From assembly GCA_026874595.1 (NCBI GenBank), contig CM049307.1:3371579-3435578 (forward strand): DNA of 64,000 nucleotides. The letters run 5' to 3'. Position 1 is the first letter of the stretch. Each line of letters starts with the position of its first letter. Below, piece after piece: positions 37,651 to 50,230 of this stretch. The notes beneath the pieces were generated by a model. That model did no database searches. It was not told the DNA's origin and was given only the letters and a program-made list of their open reading frames with translations. This DNA is from Sipunculus nudus. Taxonomy: Eukaryota; Annelida; Sipuncula; Golfingiida; Sipunculidae. Position numbers and translations under genes: made by a program.

Positions 37651-40600
37651 TGTAAACATGATACCACCATCTTACATGCCATCCTACCATAACATCAAAC
37701 TCTCAGTCACAGTTACCTCAGTGTAAACCTGATACCACCATCTTACATGCCATCCTACCATAATACCAAACTCTCAGTCACAGTTACCTCAGTGTAAACC
37801 TGATACCACCATCTTACATGCCATCCTACCATAATATCAAACTCTCAGTCACAGTTACCTCAGTGTAAACCTGATACCACCATCTTACATGCCATCCTAC
37901 CATAATACCAAACTCTCAGTCACAGTTACCTCAGTGTAAACCTGATACCACCATCTTACATGCCATCCTACCATAATACCAAACTCTCAGTCACAGTTAC
38001 CTCAGTGTAAACCTGATACCACCATCTTACGTGCCATCCTACCATAATATCAAACTCTCAGTCACAGTTACCTCAGTTTAAACCTGATACCACCATCTTA
38101 CGTGCCATCCTACCATAATATCAAACTCTCAGCCACAGTGACCTCAGTGTAAACCTGATACCACCATCTTACGTGCCATCCTACCATAATATCAAACTCT
38201 CAGCCACAGTGACCTCAGTGTAAACCTGATACCACCATCTTACGTGCCATCCTACCATAATATCAAACTCTCAGTCACAGTTACCTCAGTGTAAACCTGA
38301 TACCACCATCTTACGTGCCATCCTACCATAATATCAAACTCTCAGTCACAGTTACCTCAGTGTAAACCTGATACCACCATCTTACGTGCCATCCTACCAT
38401 AATACCAAACTCTCAGTCACAGTTACCTCAGTGTAAACCTGATACCACCATCTTACGTGCCATCCTATTATAATACCAAACGCTCAGTCACAGTTACCTC
38501 AGTGTAAACCTGATACCACCATCTTACGTGCCATCCTATTATAATACCAAACTCTCAGTCACAGTTACCTCAGTGTAAACCTGATACCACCATCTTACAT
38601 GCCATCCTACCATAATACCAAACTCTCAGTCACAGTTACCTCAGTGTAAACCTGATACCACCATCTTACATGCCATCCTACCATAATAGCAAACTCTCAG
38701 TCACAGTTACCTCAGTGTAAACCTGATACCACCATCTTACATGCCATCCTACCATAATACCAAACTCTCAGTCACAGTTACCTCAGTGTAAACCTGATAC
38801 CACCATCTTACATGCCATCCTACCATAATATCAAACTCTCAGTCACAGTTACCTCAGTGTAAACCTGATACCACCATCTTACGTGCCATCCTATTATAAT
38901 ACCAAACTCTCAGTCACAGTTACCTCAGTGTAAACCTGATACCACCATCTTACGTGCCATCCTACCATAATACCAAACTCTCAGTCACAGTTACCTCAGT
39001 GTAAACCTGATACCACCATCTTACGTGCCATCCTACCATAATACCAAACTCTCAGTCACAGTTACCTCAGTGTAAACCTGATACCACCATCTTACGTGCC
39101 ATCCTACCATAATATCAAACTCTCAGTCACAGTTACCTCAGTGTAAACCTGATACCACCATCTTACGTGCCATCCTATTATAATACCAAACTCTCAGTCA
39201 CAGTTACCTCAGTGTAAACCTGATACCACCATCTTACGTGCCATCCTACCATAATATCAAACTCTCAGTCACAGTTACCTCAGTGTAAACCTGATACCAC
39301 CATCTTACGTGCCATCCTACCATAATACCAAACTCTCAGTCACAGTTACCTCAGTGTAAACCTGATACCACCATCTTACGTGCCATCCTACCATAATACC
39401 AAACTCTCAGTCACAGTTACCTCAGTGTAAACCTGATACCACCATCTTACGTGCCATCTTACCATAATATCAAACTCTCAGTCACAGTTACCTCAGTGTA
39501 AACCTGATACCACCATCTTACGTGCCATCCTACCATAATATCAAACTCTAAGTCACAGTTACCTCAGTGTAAACCTGATACCACCATCTTACGTGCCATC
39601 CTACCATAATACCAAACTCTCAGTCACAGTTACCTCAGTGTAAACATGATACCACCATCTTACGTGCCATCCTACAATAATATCAAACTCTCAGTCACAG
39701 TTACCTCAGTGTAAACCTGATACCACCATCTTACGTGCCATCCTACCATAATACCAAACTCTCAGTCACAGTTACCTCAGTGTAAACCTGATACCACCAT
39801 CTTACGTGCCATCCTACCATAATACCAAACTCTCAGTCACAGTTACCTCAGTGTAAACCTGATACCACCATCTTACGTGCCATCCTATTATAATACCAAA
39901 CTCTCAGTCACAGTTACCTCAGTGTAAACCTGATACCACCATCTTACATGCCATCCTACCATAATACCAAACTCTCAGTCACAGTTACCTCAGTGTAAAC
40001 CTGATACCACCATCTTACATGCCATCCTACCATAATATCAAACTCTCAGTCACAGTTACCTCAGTGTAAACATGATACCACCATCTTACATGCCATCATA
40101 CCATAATACCAAACTCTCAGTCACAGTGACCTCAGTTTAAACCTGATACCACCATCTTACGTGCCATCCTACCATAATACCAAACTCTCAGTCACAGTTA
40201 CCTCAGTGTAAACCTGATACCACCATCTTACGTGCCATCCTACAATAATATCAAACTCTCAGTCACAGTTACCTCAGTGTAAACCTGATACCACCATCTT
40301 ACGTGCCATCCTACCATAATATCAAACTCTCAGTCACAGTTACCTCAGTGTAAACATGATACCACCATCTTACGTGCCATCCTACCATAATACCAAACTC
40401 TCAGTCACAGTTACCTCAGTGTAAACCTGATACCACCATCTTACGTGCCATCCTATTATAATACCAAACTCTCAGTCACAGTTACCTCAGTGTAAACCTG
40501 ATACCACCATCTTACGTGCCATCCTACCATAATACCAAACTCTCAGTCACAGTTACCTCAGTGTAAACCTGATACCACCATCTTACGTGCCATCCTACCA

Positions 40601-42304
40601 TAATACCAAACTCTCAGTCACAGTTACCTCAGTGTAAACCTGATACCACCATCTTACGTGCCATCCTATTATAATACCAAACTCTCAGTCACAGTTACCT
40701 CAGTGTAAACCTGATACCACCATCTTACATGCCATCCTACCATAATACCAAACTCTCAGTCACAGTTACCTCAATGTAAACCTGATACCACCATCTTACG
40801 TGCCATCCTACCATAATACCAAACTCTCAGTCACAGTTACCTCAGTGTAAACCTGATACCACCATCTTACGTGCCATCCTATTATAATACCAAACTCTCA
40901 GTCACAGTTACCTCAGTGTAAACCTGATACCACCATCTTACATGCCATCCTACCATAATACCAAACTCTCAGTCACAGTTACCTCAGTGTAAACCTGATA
41001 CCACCATCTTACGTGCCATCCTACCATAATACCAAACTCTCAGTCACAGTTACCTCAGTGTAAACCTGATACCACCATCTTATGTGCCATCCTACCATAA
41101 TATCAAACTCTCAGTCACAGTTACCTCAGTGTAAACCTGATACCACCATCTTACGTGCCATCCTACCATAATACCAAACTCTCAGTCACAGTTACCTCAG
41201 TGTAAACCTGATACCACCATCTTACGTGCCATCCTACCATAATATCAAACTCTCAGTCACAGTTACCTCAGTGTAAACCTGATACCACCATCTTACGTGC
41301 CATCCTACCATAATATCAAACTCTCAGTCACAGTTACCTCAGTGTAAACCTGATACCACCATCTTACGTGCCATCCTATTATAATACCAAACTCTCAGTC
41401 ACAGTTACCTCAGTGTAAACCTGATACCACCATCTTACGTGCCATCCTACCATAATATCAAACTCTCAGTCACAGTTACCTCAGTGTAAACCTGATACCA
41501 CCATCTTACGTGCCATCCTACCATAATACCAAACTCTCAGTCACAGTTACCTCAGTGTAAACATGATACCACCATCTTACATGCCATCCTACCATAATAC
41601 CAAACTCTCAGTCACAGTGACCTCAGTGTAAACCTGATACCACCATCTTACGTGCCATCCTACCATAATACCAAACTCTCAGTCACAGTTACCTCAGTGT
41701 AAACCTGATACCACCATCTTACGTGCCATCCTACCATAATACCAAACTCTCAGTCACAGTTACCTCAGTGTAAACCTGATACCACCATCTTACGTGCCAT
41801 CCTACCATAATACCAAACTCTCAGTCACAGTTACCTCAGTGTAAACCTGATACCACCATCTTACGTGCCATCCTACCATAATATCAAACTCTCAGTCACA
41901 GTTACCTCAGTGTAAACATGATACCACCATCTTACATGCCATCCTACCATAATACCAAACTCTCAGTCACAGTGACCTCAGTGTAAACCTGATACCACCA
42001 TCTTACGTGCCATCCTACCATAATATCAAACTCTCAGTCACAGTTACCTCAGTGTAAACCTGATACCACCATCTTACGTGCCATCCTACCATAATACCAA
42101 ACTCTCATTCACAGTGACCTAAGTGTAAACCTGATACCACCATCTTACATGCCATCCTACCATAATATCAAACTCTCAGTCACAGTTACCTCAGTGTAAA
42201 CCTGATACCACCATCTTACATGCCATCCTACCATAATGCCAAACTCTCAGTCACAGTTACCTCAGTGTAAACCTGATACCACCATCTTACATGCCATCCT
42301 ACAT
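37651..42304. repeat. Partial higher-order block 3 of the 71-bp satellite
   Basis: Follows block 2 at an offset of 6,036 bases (cataacatcaaa 31656/37692; gccatcttacc 33416/39452), then 6,320 (tcaatgtaaacc 34451/40771; ctcattcacag 35786/42106). The extra 284 bases equal four units, gained between about 39.5 and 40.7 kb. The block lacks the first 2,059 bases (29 units) of a full block. Confidence 0.72.
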
Positions 42305-43052
42305 CAGACAAAAAGAACTAAATGTTTCCAATAGTAACACTGTTATATCAGAAACACGACTGTTCAGTGAAACAAAACAGGAAAATATAAGAGATGAGGG
42401 CCTAAATGCCAGAGAGTATAAGAAATTTATAATAATCTTATAGGAATATAGGAAATATATGGAGTCGGTGGAATACTACCAGTAAAAAATTTGGTTTTTG
42501 TGTCACGCATGTTACTACTTATCAGCTACTAATGTGGATAACATCAAGATGTTCACCTTTCCAACGGATTGGTACAAAACAAAAAATGCCATTCTGTGCA
42601 CGTTTGCCTGTCTGAGACAACTGAAAGGCATTATTTTGAGCCCTGAGTATGTCTGATAGTATAGTATGGTGGCCATTAGGTCTGATTCTGCGTGCCGAAG
42701 TCTCCACGCTCCAATCAAGAAGAATAAACATTTTATGACTGCATCATTATATGACTTTCTACATGAAATCACATACTATTTGTGGCAGAAAATTGAATAT
42801 TTAAGAATTATAGTTTAGAAATTTAAATTTTTAATAATTTCCAGCCGCTGACTAGATCTATAATATTATGTTCCGGGGGGAGGACTGGGATCCAATCCCA
42901 GTTCATCAAAATGATGCCTGATTATTCAACCTTATAGAATCTCTTAGGAACTACCTAACCTCACCCTCCAACAGATGGCGCTCCAGTCAAATAATCTGCA
43001 CTGAATATCCTTCAACATTAATGCCCGTTTTTTCACCTCCTCTTGCAATCAG
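42305..43052. other. Unique spacer between two arrays
   Basis: No gene is supported. Minus-strand frames of 69-85 residues at 42515-42772 overlap each other and lack splice borders or family motifs. 'ctgggatccaatcccag' near 42886 could fold as a T-arm-like hairpin. Confidence 0.35.
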
Positions 43053-46000
43053 CAAATCCTCAGTGGTGTAGAGGTTATACTTCTGCCTGCAGGTCAGAGG
43101 GTCAGAGGATCAAATCCTCAGTGGTGTAGAGGTTATACTTCTGCCAGCAGGTCAGAGGGTCTGTGGATCAAACCCTCAGTAGTGTAGAGGTTATACTTCT
43201 GCCTGCAGGTCAGTGTATCAAATCCTCAGTGGTGTACAGATAATATTTCTGCCTGCAGGTCAGAGGGTCAAACCCTCAGTGGTGTAGAAGTTATACTTCT
43301 GGCTGTGGGTCAGAGGATCAAATCCTCAGTGGTGTAGAAGTTATACTTCTGCCTGCAGGTCAGAGGGTCAGAGGATCAAATCCTCAGTGGTGTAGAGGTT
43401 ATATTTCTGCCTGCAGGTCAGAGGGTCAAACCCTCCGTAGTGTAGAGGTTATACTTCTGCCTGCAGGTCAGAGGGTCAGAGGATCAAATCCTCAGTGGTG
43501 TAGAGGTTATACTTCTGCCTGCAGGTCAGTGTATCAAATCCTTAGTGGTGTAGAGGTTATATTTCTGCCTGCAGGTCAGAGGGTCAAACCCTCAGTGCTG
43601 TAGAGGTTTTACTTCTGCCTGCAGGTCAGAGGGTCACAGGATCAAATCCTCAGTGGTGTAGAGGTTATATTTCTGCCTGCAGGACAGAGGGTCAAACCCT
43701 CAGTGCTATAGAGGTTATACTTCTGCCTGTGGGTCAGAGGATTAAATCCTCAGTGGTGTAGAAGTTATACTTCTGCCTGCAGGTCAGAGGGTCAGAGGAT
43801 CAAATCCTCAGTGCTGTAGAGGTTATACTTCTGCCTGTGGGTCAGAGGATTAAATCCTCAGTGGTGTAGAAGTTATACTTCTGCCTGCAGGTCAGAGGGT
43901 CACAGGATCAAATCCTCAGTGGTGTAGAGGTTATATTTCTGCCTGCAGGTCAGAGGGTCAACCCCTCAGTGGTGTAGAGGTTATACTTCTGCCTGTGGGT
44001 CAGAGGATCAAAACCTCAGTGGTGTAGAGGTTATACTTTTGCCTGCAGGTCAGAGGGTCTGTGGGTCAAATCCTCAGTTGTGAAGAGGTTATAATTCTGC
44101 CTGCAGGTGAGAGTGTCAGAGGATCAAATTCTCAGTGGTGTAGAGGTTATACTTCCTCTTGCAAGTTAGAGGGTCAGAGGATCAAACCCTCAGTGGTGTA
44201 GAGGGTATACTTTTGCCTGCAGGTCACAGGGTCAGAGGATCAAATCCACAGTGGTGTAGAGGTTATACTTTTGCCTGCAGGTCAGAGGGTCAAACCTTCA
44301 GTGGTGTAGAGGTTATACTTCTGCCTGCAGGTCAGAGGGTCAGTGGACCAAATCCTCAGTGGTGTAGAGGTTATACTTCTGCCTGCAGGTCAGAGGGTCT
44401 GAGGATCAAATCCTCAGTGGTGTAGAAGTTATACTTCTGCCTGCAGGTCAGAGGGTCAGAGGATCAAATCCTCAGTGGTGTAGAGGTTATACTTCTGCCT
44501 GCAGGTCAGTGTATCAAATCCTTAGTGGTGTAGAGGTTATATTTCTGCCTGCAGGTCAGAGGGTCAAACCCTCAGTGCTGTAGAGGTTTTACTTCTGCCT
44601 GTGGGTCAGAGGATTAAATCCTCAGTGGTGTAGAAGTTATACTTCTGCCTGCAGGTCACAGGGTCAGAGGATCAAATCCTCAGTGGTGTAGAGGTTATAC
44701 TTCTGCCTGCAGGTCACAGGGTCAGAGGATCAAATCCTCAGTGGTGTAGAGGTTATATTTCTGCCTGCAGGTCAGAGGGTCAAACCCTCAGTGGTGTAGA
44801 GGTTATATTTCTGCCTGTGGGTCAGAGGATCAAATCCTCAGTGGTGTAGAGGTTATACTTTTGCCTGCAGGTCAGAGGGTCCGTGGGTCAAATCCTCAGT
44901 TGTGAAGAGGTTATAATTATGCCTGCAGGTGAGAGGGTCAAACCTTCAGTGGTGTAGAGGTTATATTTCTGCCTGCAGGTCAGAGGGTCAGTGGACCAAA
45001 TCCTCAGTGGTGTAGAGGTTATACTTCTGCCTGCAGGTCAGAGGGTCAGAGGATCAAATCCTCAGTGGTGTAGAAGTTATACTTCTGCCTGCAGGTCAGA
45101 GGGTCAGAGGATCAAATCCTCTGTGGTGTAGAGGTTATATTTCTGCCTGCAGGTCAGAGGATCAAATCCTCAGTGGTGTAGAGGTTATACTTCTGCCTGC
45201 AGGTCAGTGTATCAAATCCTTTGTGGTGTAGAAGTTATATTTCTGCCTGCAGGTCAGAGGGTCAAACCCTCAGTATTGCAGAGGTTATACTTCTGCCTGT
45301 GAGTCAGAGGATTAAATCCTCAGTGGTGTTGAAGTTATACTTCTGCCTGCAGGTCAGAGGGTCAGAGGATCAAATCCTCAGTGGTGTAGAGGTTATATTT
45401 CTGCCTGCAGGTCAGAGGGTCAAACCCTCAGTGGTGTAGAGGTTATACTTCTGCCTGTGGGTCAGAGGATCAAATCCTCAGTGGTGTAGAGGTTATACTT
45501 TTGCCTGCAGGTCAGTGTATCAAATCCTTAGTGGTGTAGAGGTTATACTTCTGCCTGTGGGTCAGTGGACCAAATCCTCAGTGGTGTAGAGGTTATACTT
45601 TTGCCTGCAGGTCAGAGGGTCAGAGGATCAAATCCTCAGTGGTGTAGAGGTTATATTTCTGCCTGCAGGTCAGAGGATCAAATCCTCAGTGGTGTAGAGG
45701 TTATACTTTTGCCTGCAGGTCAGTGTATCAAATCCTCAGTGGTGTAGAGGTTATACTTTTGCCTGCAGGTCAGTGTATCAAACCCTCAGTGGTGTAGAGG
45801 TTATACTTCTGCCTGTGGGTCAGTGGACCAAATCCTCAGTGGTGTAGAGGTTATACTTTTGCCTGCAGGTCAGAGGGTCAGAGGATCAAATCCTCAGTGG
45901 TGTAGAGGTTATACTTTTGCCTGCAGGTCAGAGGGTCAAACCTTCAGTGGTGTAGAGGTTATATTTCTGCCTGCAGGTCAGAGGGTCAGTGGACCAAATC

Positions 46001-47706
46001 CTCAGTGGTGTAGAGGTTATACTTCTGCCTGCAGGTCAGAGGGTCAGAGGATCAAATCCTCAGTGGTGTAGAAGTTATACTTCTGCCTGCAGGTCAGAGG
46101 GTCAGAGGATCAAATCCTCAGTGGTGTAGAAGTTATACTTCTGCCTGCAGGTCAGAGGGTCAGAGGATCAAATCCTCAGTGGTGTAGAGGTTATACTTCT
46201 GCCTGCAGGTCAGAGGATCAAATCCTCAGTGGTGTAGAGGTTATACTTCTGCCTGCAGGTCAGAGGGTCAGAGGATCAAATCCTCAGTGGTGTAGAAGTT
46301 ATACTTCTGCCAGCAGGTCAGAGGGTCAGAGGATCAAATCCTCAGTGGTGTAGAGGTTATACTTCTGCCTGCAGGTCAGAGGGTCAGAGGATCAAATCCT
46401 CAGTGGTGTAGAAGTTATACTTCTGCCTGCAGGTCAGAGGGTCAGAGGATCAAATCCTCAGTGGTGTAGAAGTTATACTTCTGCCAGCAGGTCAGAGGGT
46501 CAGAGGATCAAATCCTCAGTGGTGTAGAGGTTATACTTCTGCCTGCAGGTCAGTGTATCAAATCCTTAGTGGTGTAGAGGTTATATTTCTGCCTGCAGGT
46601 CAGAGGGTCAAACCCTCAGTGCTGTAGAGGTTTTACTTCTGCCTGTGGGTCAGAGGATTAAATCCTCAGTGGTGTTGAAGTTATACTTCTACCTGCAGGT
46701 CAGAGGGTCAGAGGATCAAATCCTCAGTGGTGCAGAGGTTATATTTCTGCCTGCAGGTCAGAGGGTCAAACCCTAAGTGCTGTAGAGGTTATACTTCTGC
46801 CTGTGGATTAAATCCTCAGTGGTGTAGAAGTTATACTTCTGCCTGTGGGTCACAGGGTCAGAGGATCAAATCCTCAGTGGTGTAGAGGTTATATTTCTGC
46901 CTGCAAGTCAGAGGGTCAAACCCTCAGTGGTGTAGAGGTTATACTTCTGCCTGTGGGTCAGAGGATCAAATCCTCAACAGTGTAGAAGTTATACTTCTGC
47001 CTGCAAGTCAGAGGGTCAAACCCTCAGTGGTGTAGAAGTTATACTTATACAGGTCTGAGGGTCTGTGGATCAAATCCTCAGTGGTGTAGAGGTTATACTA
47101 CTGCCTGCAGGTCAGAGGGTCAGAGGATTAAATCCTCAGTGGTGTAGAAGTTATACTTCTGCCAGCAGGTCAGAGGGTCAGAGGATCAAATCCTCAGTGT
47201 TGTAGAGGTTATATTTCTGCCTGCAGGTCAGACGGTCAGAGGACCAAATCCTTAGTGGTGTAAAGGTTATACTTCTGCCTGTGGGTCAGAGGATCAAATC
47301 CTCAACAGTGTAGAAGTTATACTTCTGCCTGCAAGTCAGAGGGTCAAACCCTCAGTGGTGTAGAAGTTATACTTATACAGGTCTGAGGGTCTGTGGATCA
47401 AATCCTCAGTGGTGTAGAGGTTATACTACTGCCTGCAGGTCAGAGGGTCAGTGGGTTAAATCCTCAGTTGTGTAGAGGTTATACTTCTTCCTGCAGGTCA
47501 GAAGGTCAGAGGATCAAATCCTCAGTGCTGTAGAGGTTATACTTGTGCCTGCAGGTCAGTGAATCAAATCCTTAGTGGTGTAAAGGTTTTACATCTGCAA
47601 GCAGGTCAGAGGGTCAGTGGATCAAATCCTCATTGGTGTAGAGGATATATGTCTGCCTGCAGGTCAGAGTGTCAGAGAATCAAATCCTCATTGGTGTAGA
47701 GGTTAT
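43053..47706 (+). repeat. tRNA-like 47-58-bp tandem repeat, roughly 85-90 copies
   Basis: The full unit is 58 bases: aaatcctcagtggtgtagag, gttatacttctgcctgcagg, tcagagggtcagaggatc. Shorter units lack one of the gtcagagg blocks. 'tggtgtagaggtta' matches a pol III A-box region. 'ggatcaaatcc' matches the B-box and forms a T-arm with GAGG/CCTC around an ATCAAAT loop. Frames of 60-88 residues in the array are repeat artefacts. Confidence 0.9.
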
Positions 47707-47721
47707 AACTCTGCCTGCAGG
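47707..47721. repeat. Target-site duplication, left copy
   Basis: aactctgcctgcagg, repeated with one change at 48141-48155. Both copies are the 'ttctgcctgcagg' part of the array unit, so the SINE inserted into the array. Confidence 0.7.
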
Positions 47722-48140
47722 ACTGGCTTCTGTGGCTCAGGGGAAGAGCGCAGGACTAAAAGCCGGGAGATTGTGAGTTCAAATCTAAGCCGAGGCAGTG
47801 AGATTTTTCACAGTCGGCCCCCACCCAGGGTGAGCGCTCTGCAGGCTTAATGGGAAGGTCGTGCCCAACGGCCGTGTTTCACTCACATACGAGTGCACCT
47901 TTCGGGGGCTCCTCTGTGGTATGACCCAGCAATGGGGATGATTACGCACCAAGGGCCCGCAGGTGCAGTAGTCACTGGGCCTGGTTGACGCCAGGATATA
48001 AAATGAGAGGAAGTGTGTGATACTGCCCTGTCATGTAGTCCGAAACCAGAATGGAAATCTGCAGATGTACATATATGTAGTTAAGTTAGCATTTAAAAAA
48101 AATGGAGGCGGTTACCTCCACCAAAAAAATATAAAAAAAA
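47722..48140 (+). mobile_element. tRNA-derived SINE (419 bp)
   Basis: The head has an A-box-like TGGCTCAGGGGAAGAGC at 47733-47749 and a B-box-like GAGTTCAAATCT at 47775-47786, as in a tRNA. A body of about 250 bases rich in 'gggctcctctgtggtatgac'-type sequence follows. It ends in an A-rich tail (ccaaaaaaatataaaaaaaa). A 15-base target duplication flanks it. Insertion is by LINE machinery in this class. I do not know the family name. Confidence 0.8.
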
Positions 48141-48180
48141 AACTCTACCTGCAGGTCAGAGGGTCAGTAGATCAAGTCCC
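48141..48180 (+). repeat. Remainder of the interrupted tRNA-like unit
   Basis: Right target duplication followed by 'tcagagggtcagtagatcaa', the continuation of the array unit that was split by the SINE. Confidence 0.65.
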
Positions 48181-48359
48181 AGCTATGCTTGTTTACATTA
48201 ACCAATGTCTGTAACTAATTCAAGATCTCTTCATATTTCAGATTTGTCTGGATGCATGATTATATATGATAAGAAAATGAAGTGTCACATATATAACTGG
48301 GGACTCATGGGTCTCGATGCTCAGCTGAATTTGTCTATAAGGATATATTTTTTAGCTTT

Positions 48360-48930
48360 TTTCAAAATAAGGGTCCTGTGATCAGCTTGAAACCAACCTG
48401 TCTACCCAAATTTGAGTAATCATCCAAAATTAATTTGTGAATGGATGGGCCTGTGACCTTGACCTTTTATGAAGTGACCCCAAAATCAAAAGGAACCTTC
48501 CCGTATTGGCAGGTACGTCACATGTGGAAGATGGAAGATTTTGGATGAAAAATTTAGCTTAAAATGCATCCACAATCTTTTTAAAGAAGTGGGTCCTGTA
48601 ATCTTGTCCTTTGATCTCATGACCCCAAAATTGACACAGTTCCAACTTAAGTGGTGGGCCATATATAAGTCAAGTTTAAAACCAATATTTCAATCCAAAC
48701 TAGAGCTATCACCTGGAAACTAATATGTGGATAGATGGCCCCCTGACCTTTGACCCCAAAATCCATTAGTTTCTTCCACTATTGGCAGGTCAGCTATATG
48801 TGCAAGATGATAGTTTGTGGATGAAAAGTTTTTCTAAATAAGTGGGTCCTGTGATCTTGACCCTTTACCTCATGACCCCAAAATCAATAGATTTCTTGGC
48901 TAGAGGTGGGCCATTTATCCACTTATTCAA
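48360..48930. repeat. Degenerate repeats of the 'GTGATCTTGACC...TGACCCCAAAATC' type
   Basis: 'gggtcctgtgatc' occurs near 48369, 48592 and 48844, each followed by a 'tgaccccaaaat' copy (48476, 48620, 48758, 48874). This kind of GGTC/TGACC repeat is common in mollusc genomes (from memory). No coding potential. Confidence 0.55.
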
Positions 48931-48937
48931 GCAGGGC

Positions 48938-49260
48938 CCTAATAAACACCAGGGATACAGGTCACAGATGAAACCACAGTTGCGAATCTGATAGTATCAA
49001 TATAATCTGTCAGTCTCAAAATAAAGGAAAAATGCATCAATATTATAAAAAAAATACAGGTAGCACCACCAGTCTTCAGGAACAGAAGAAACCAATCATA
49101 ATCAATAAACACACCAGGTTTCAGGACACTGGATGAAACCACAGCTGAGAAACTGACATAATTGCTGTCACTTAACAGTCTCAAAAACAGAAAAAAATTC
49201 TTCACAGGAAGAGGCTTCTTTCCTACGTCCCACTAATAAACAATGGCCACTTATTAGGGA
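48938..49260. repeat. Three diverged copies of a roughly 150-bp unit
   Basis: 'aataaacaccagggatacag...gatgaaaccacag' near 48941, 49105 and 49232 (the third more diverged). The minus-strand frames across them are not convincing as exons. Confidence 0.45.
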
Positions 49261-49564
49261 CACCATGAACCACAGATACATATGAGATATGTCAACCGGG
49301 CAGTAAAGTAAATAATATTCATATCGTGAGTGGGGAAGGTACCAAAAATTACGCTTTTGCCTCCTTATGCCATTGATGCAAATTTTGTTTGGCAAGTTTT
49401 TCGGAGCAATTATAGTTCTAATCCTTCCTACAGGCTGGGGAGCGATGGAAATTCATACCAAAACTGTCCTTATCAAGCTCTCTATTTCATTTCATTCAAT
49501 CTTATTCACTTCTTACTTCTGTCACTGCACACCACTGAATAACCTCAAGAAGACTTTATATGGC

Positions 49565-49640
49565 ACTACCTGGGTTTGAACCTGCCATCTCATGCTTACT
49601 AGTACTACACCCTAACTCGCTAAGCTAACTTGCTGAGATA
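49565..49640 (-). mobile_element. tRNA-like SINE head, minus strand
   Basis: On the minus strand TTAGCTTAGCGAGTTAG (49612-49628) resembles an A-box region and GGTTCAAACCC (49572-49582) a B-box. The spacing is tRNA-like. Acceptor-stem pairing is not evident and no tRNA identity can be given. Probably a SINE with its body at lower coordinates. Confidence 0.45.
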
Positions 49641-50192
49641 CTGAATTGTGGTGTTCTGATTAATTTGAATCTGAGTAATTGAAACACCAACTGACGGTCA
49701 ATTGCTAAACTAATGATGTAGTAAATGAATATATATTTATTTTATATTTGGGGTTGCACCCCAATACCCCCGCTTGGTGATCATGGATATACCAGGAAAG
49801 GAAGACCATTTTTAAAGTGATATATGGATACAAATATGACTAGAGAAGAGAAACTAAGCATTTACAGAAGTGAAACATGCTTGTTAAGGCACAACTGAGG
49901 TTTGTTATTGTCCAGTTGGGACCTGGGGTATAGGTACTGGTGTAGGCATGATTCTATAATTCTGCCAGTTTTTCTTATGTAGAGATAATCGTTAAAAATC
50001 AGATGGAACAGACTATAATAACAAGATTATGACTCAGTGTATATTGACGGACGTTATGTTTAGGATTTATGTAATATAGGAGAGTGCAAGTGGAAGATAA
50101 AAATAAGTTGTAAAATTAAGATGCAAGCAGCAGTATGACTTCATGCATATCCTATAGTTGTTGGCTGCGTTCTATAGTAGTACCATAACTTT

Positions 50193-50230
50193 TATAGTCC
50201 GTTCCACCAACCGTGAAACACTGTTTTTTC
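50193..50230 (+). repeat. 38-bp inverted repeat, left arm
   Basis: Perfect inverse of 54273-54310 (38 of 38). It begins tatagtccgttccaccaacc. Beyond it both arms share 'gacctaatttt' and a TGACGTCA site about 250 bases in, so the relation extends in diverged form. Confidence 0.8.

Larger units (their letters stand above)
19426..42304. repeat. 71-bp satellite, about 322 copies (22.9 kb)
   Basis: The unit contains ctctcagtcacagttacctc, agtgtaaacctgataccacc and atcttacgtgccatcctacc, then ataataccaaa. Spacing is 71 bases throughout, with one 72-base variant (cctaataataatacc). Common alternatives are gttacc/gtgacc, acgtgcc/acatgcc, ataccaaa/atatcaaa/atgccaaa and taccataat/tattataat/tacaataat. The left edge is richer in 'gtgacctaagtg' units. 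There is no reading frame of note because each unit carries stops in all frames. The array ends cleanly in unique DNA at 42305. Confidence 0.96.

Noticed and set aside
42515-42772. 85- and 69-residue minus frames between the arrays
   Set aside because: Two overlapping frames of equal quality, no family motif and no splice or poly(A) context.
5139-47706. CRISPR-like repeat arrays
   Set aside because: Units are contiguous without unique spacers, and the context is eukaryotic. They are satellites.
44159-47850. Several 60-88-residue frames with a 'QILSGVEVILLPAGQRV' type repeat
   Set aside because: They are translations of the tRNA-like tandem unit and end at unit-length changes.
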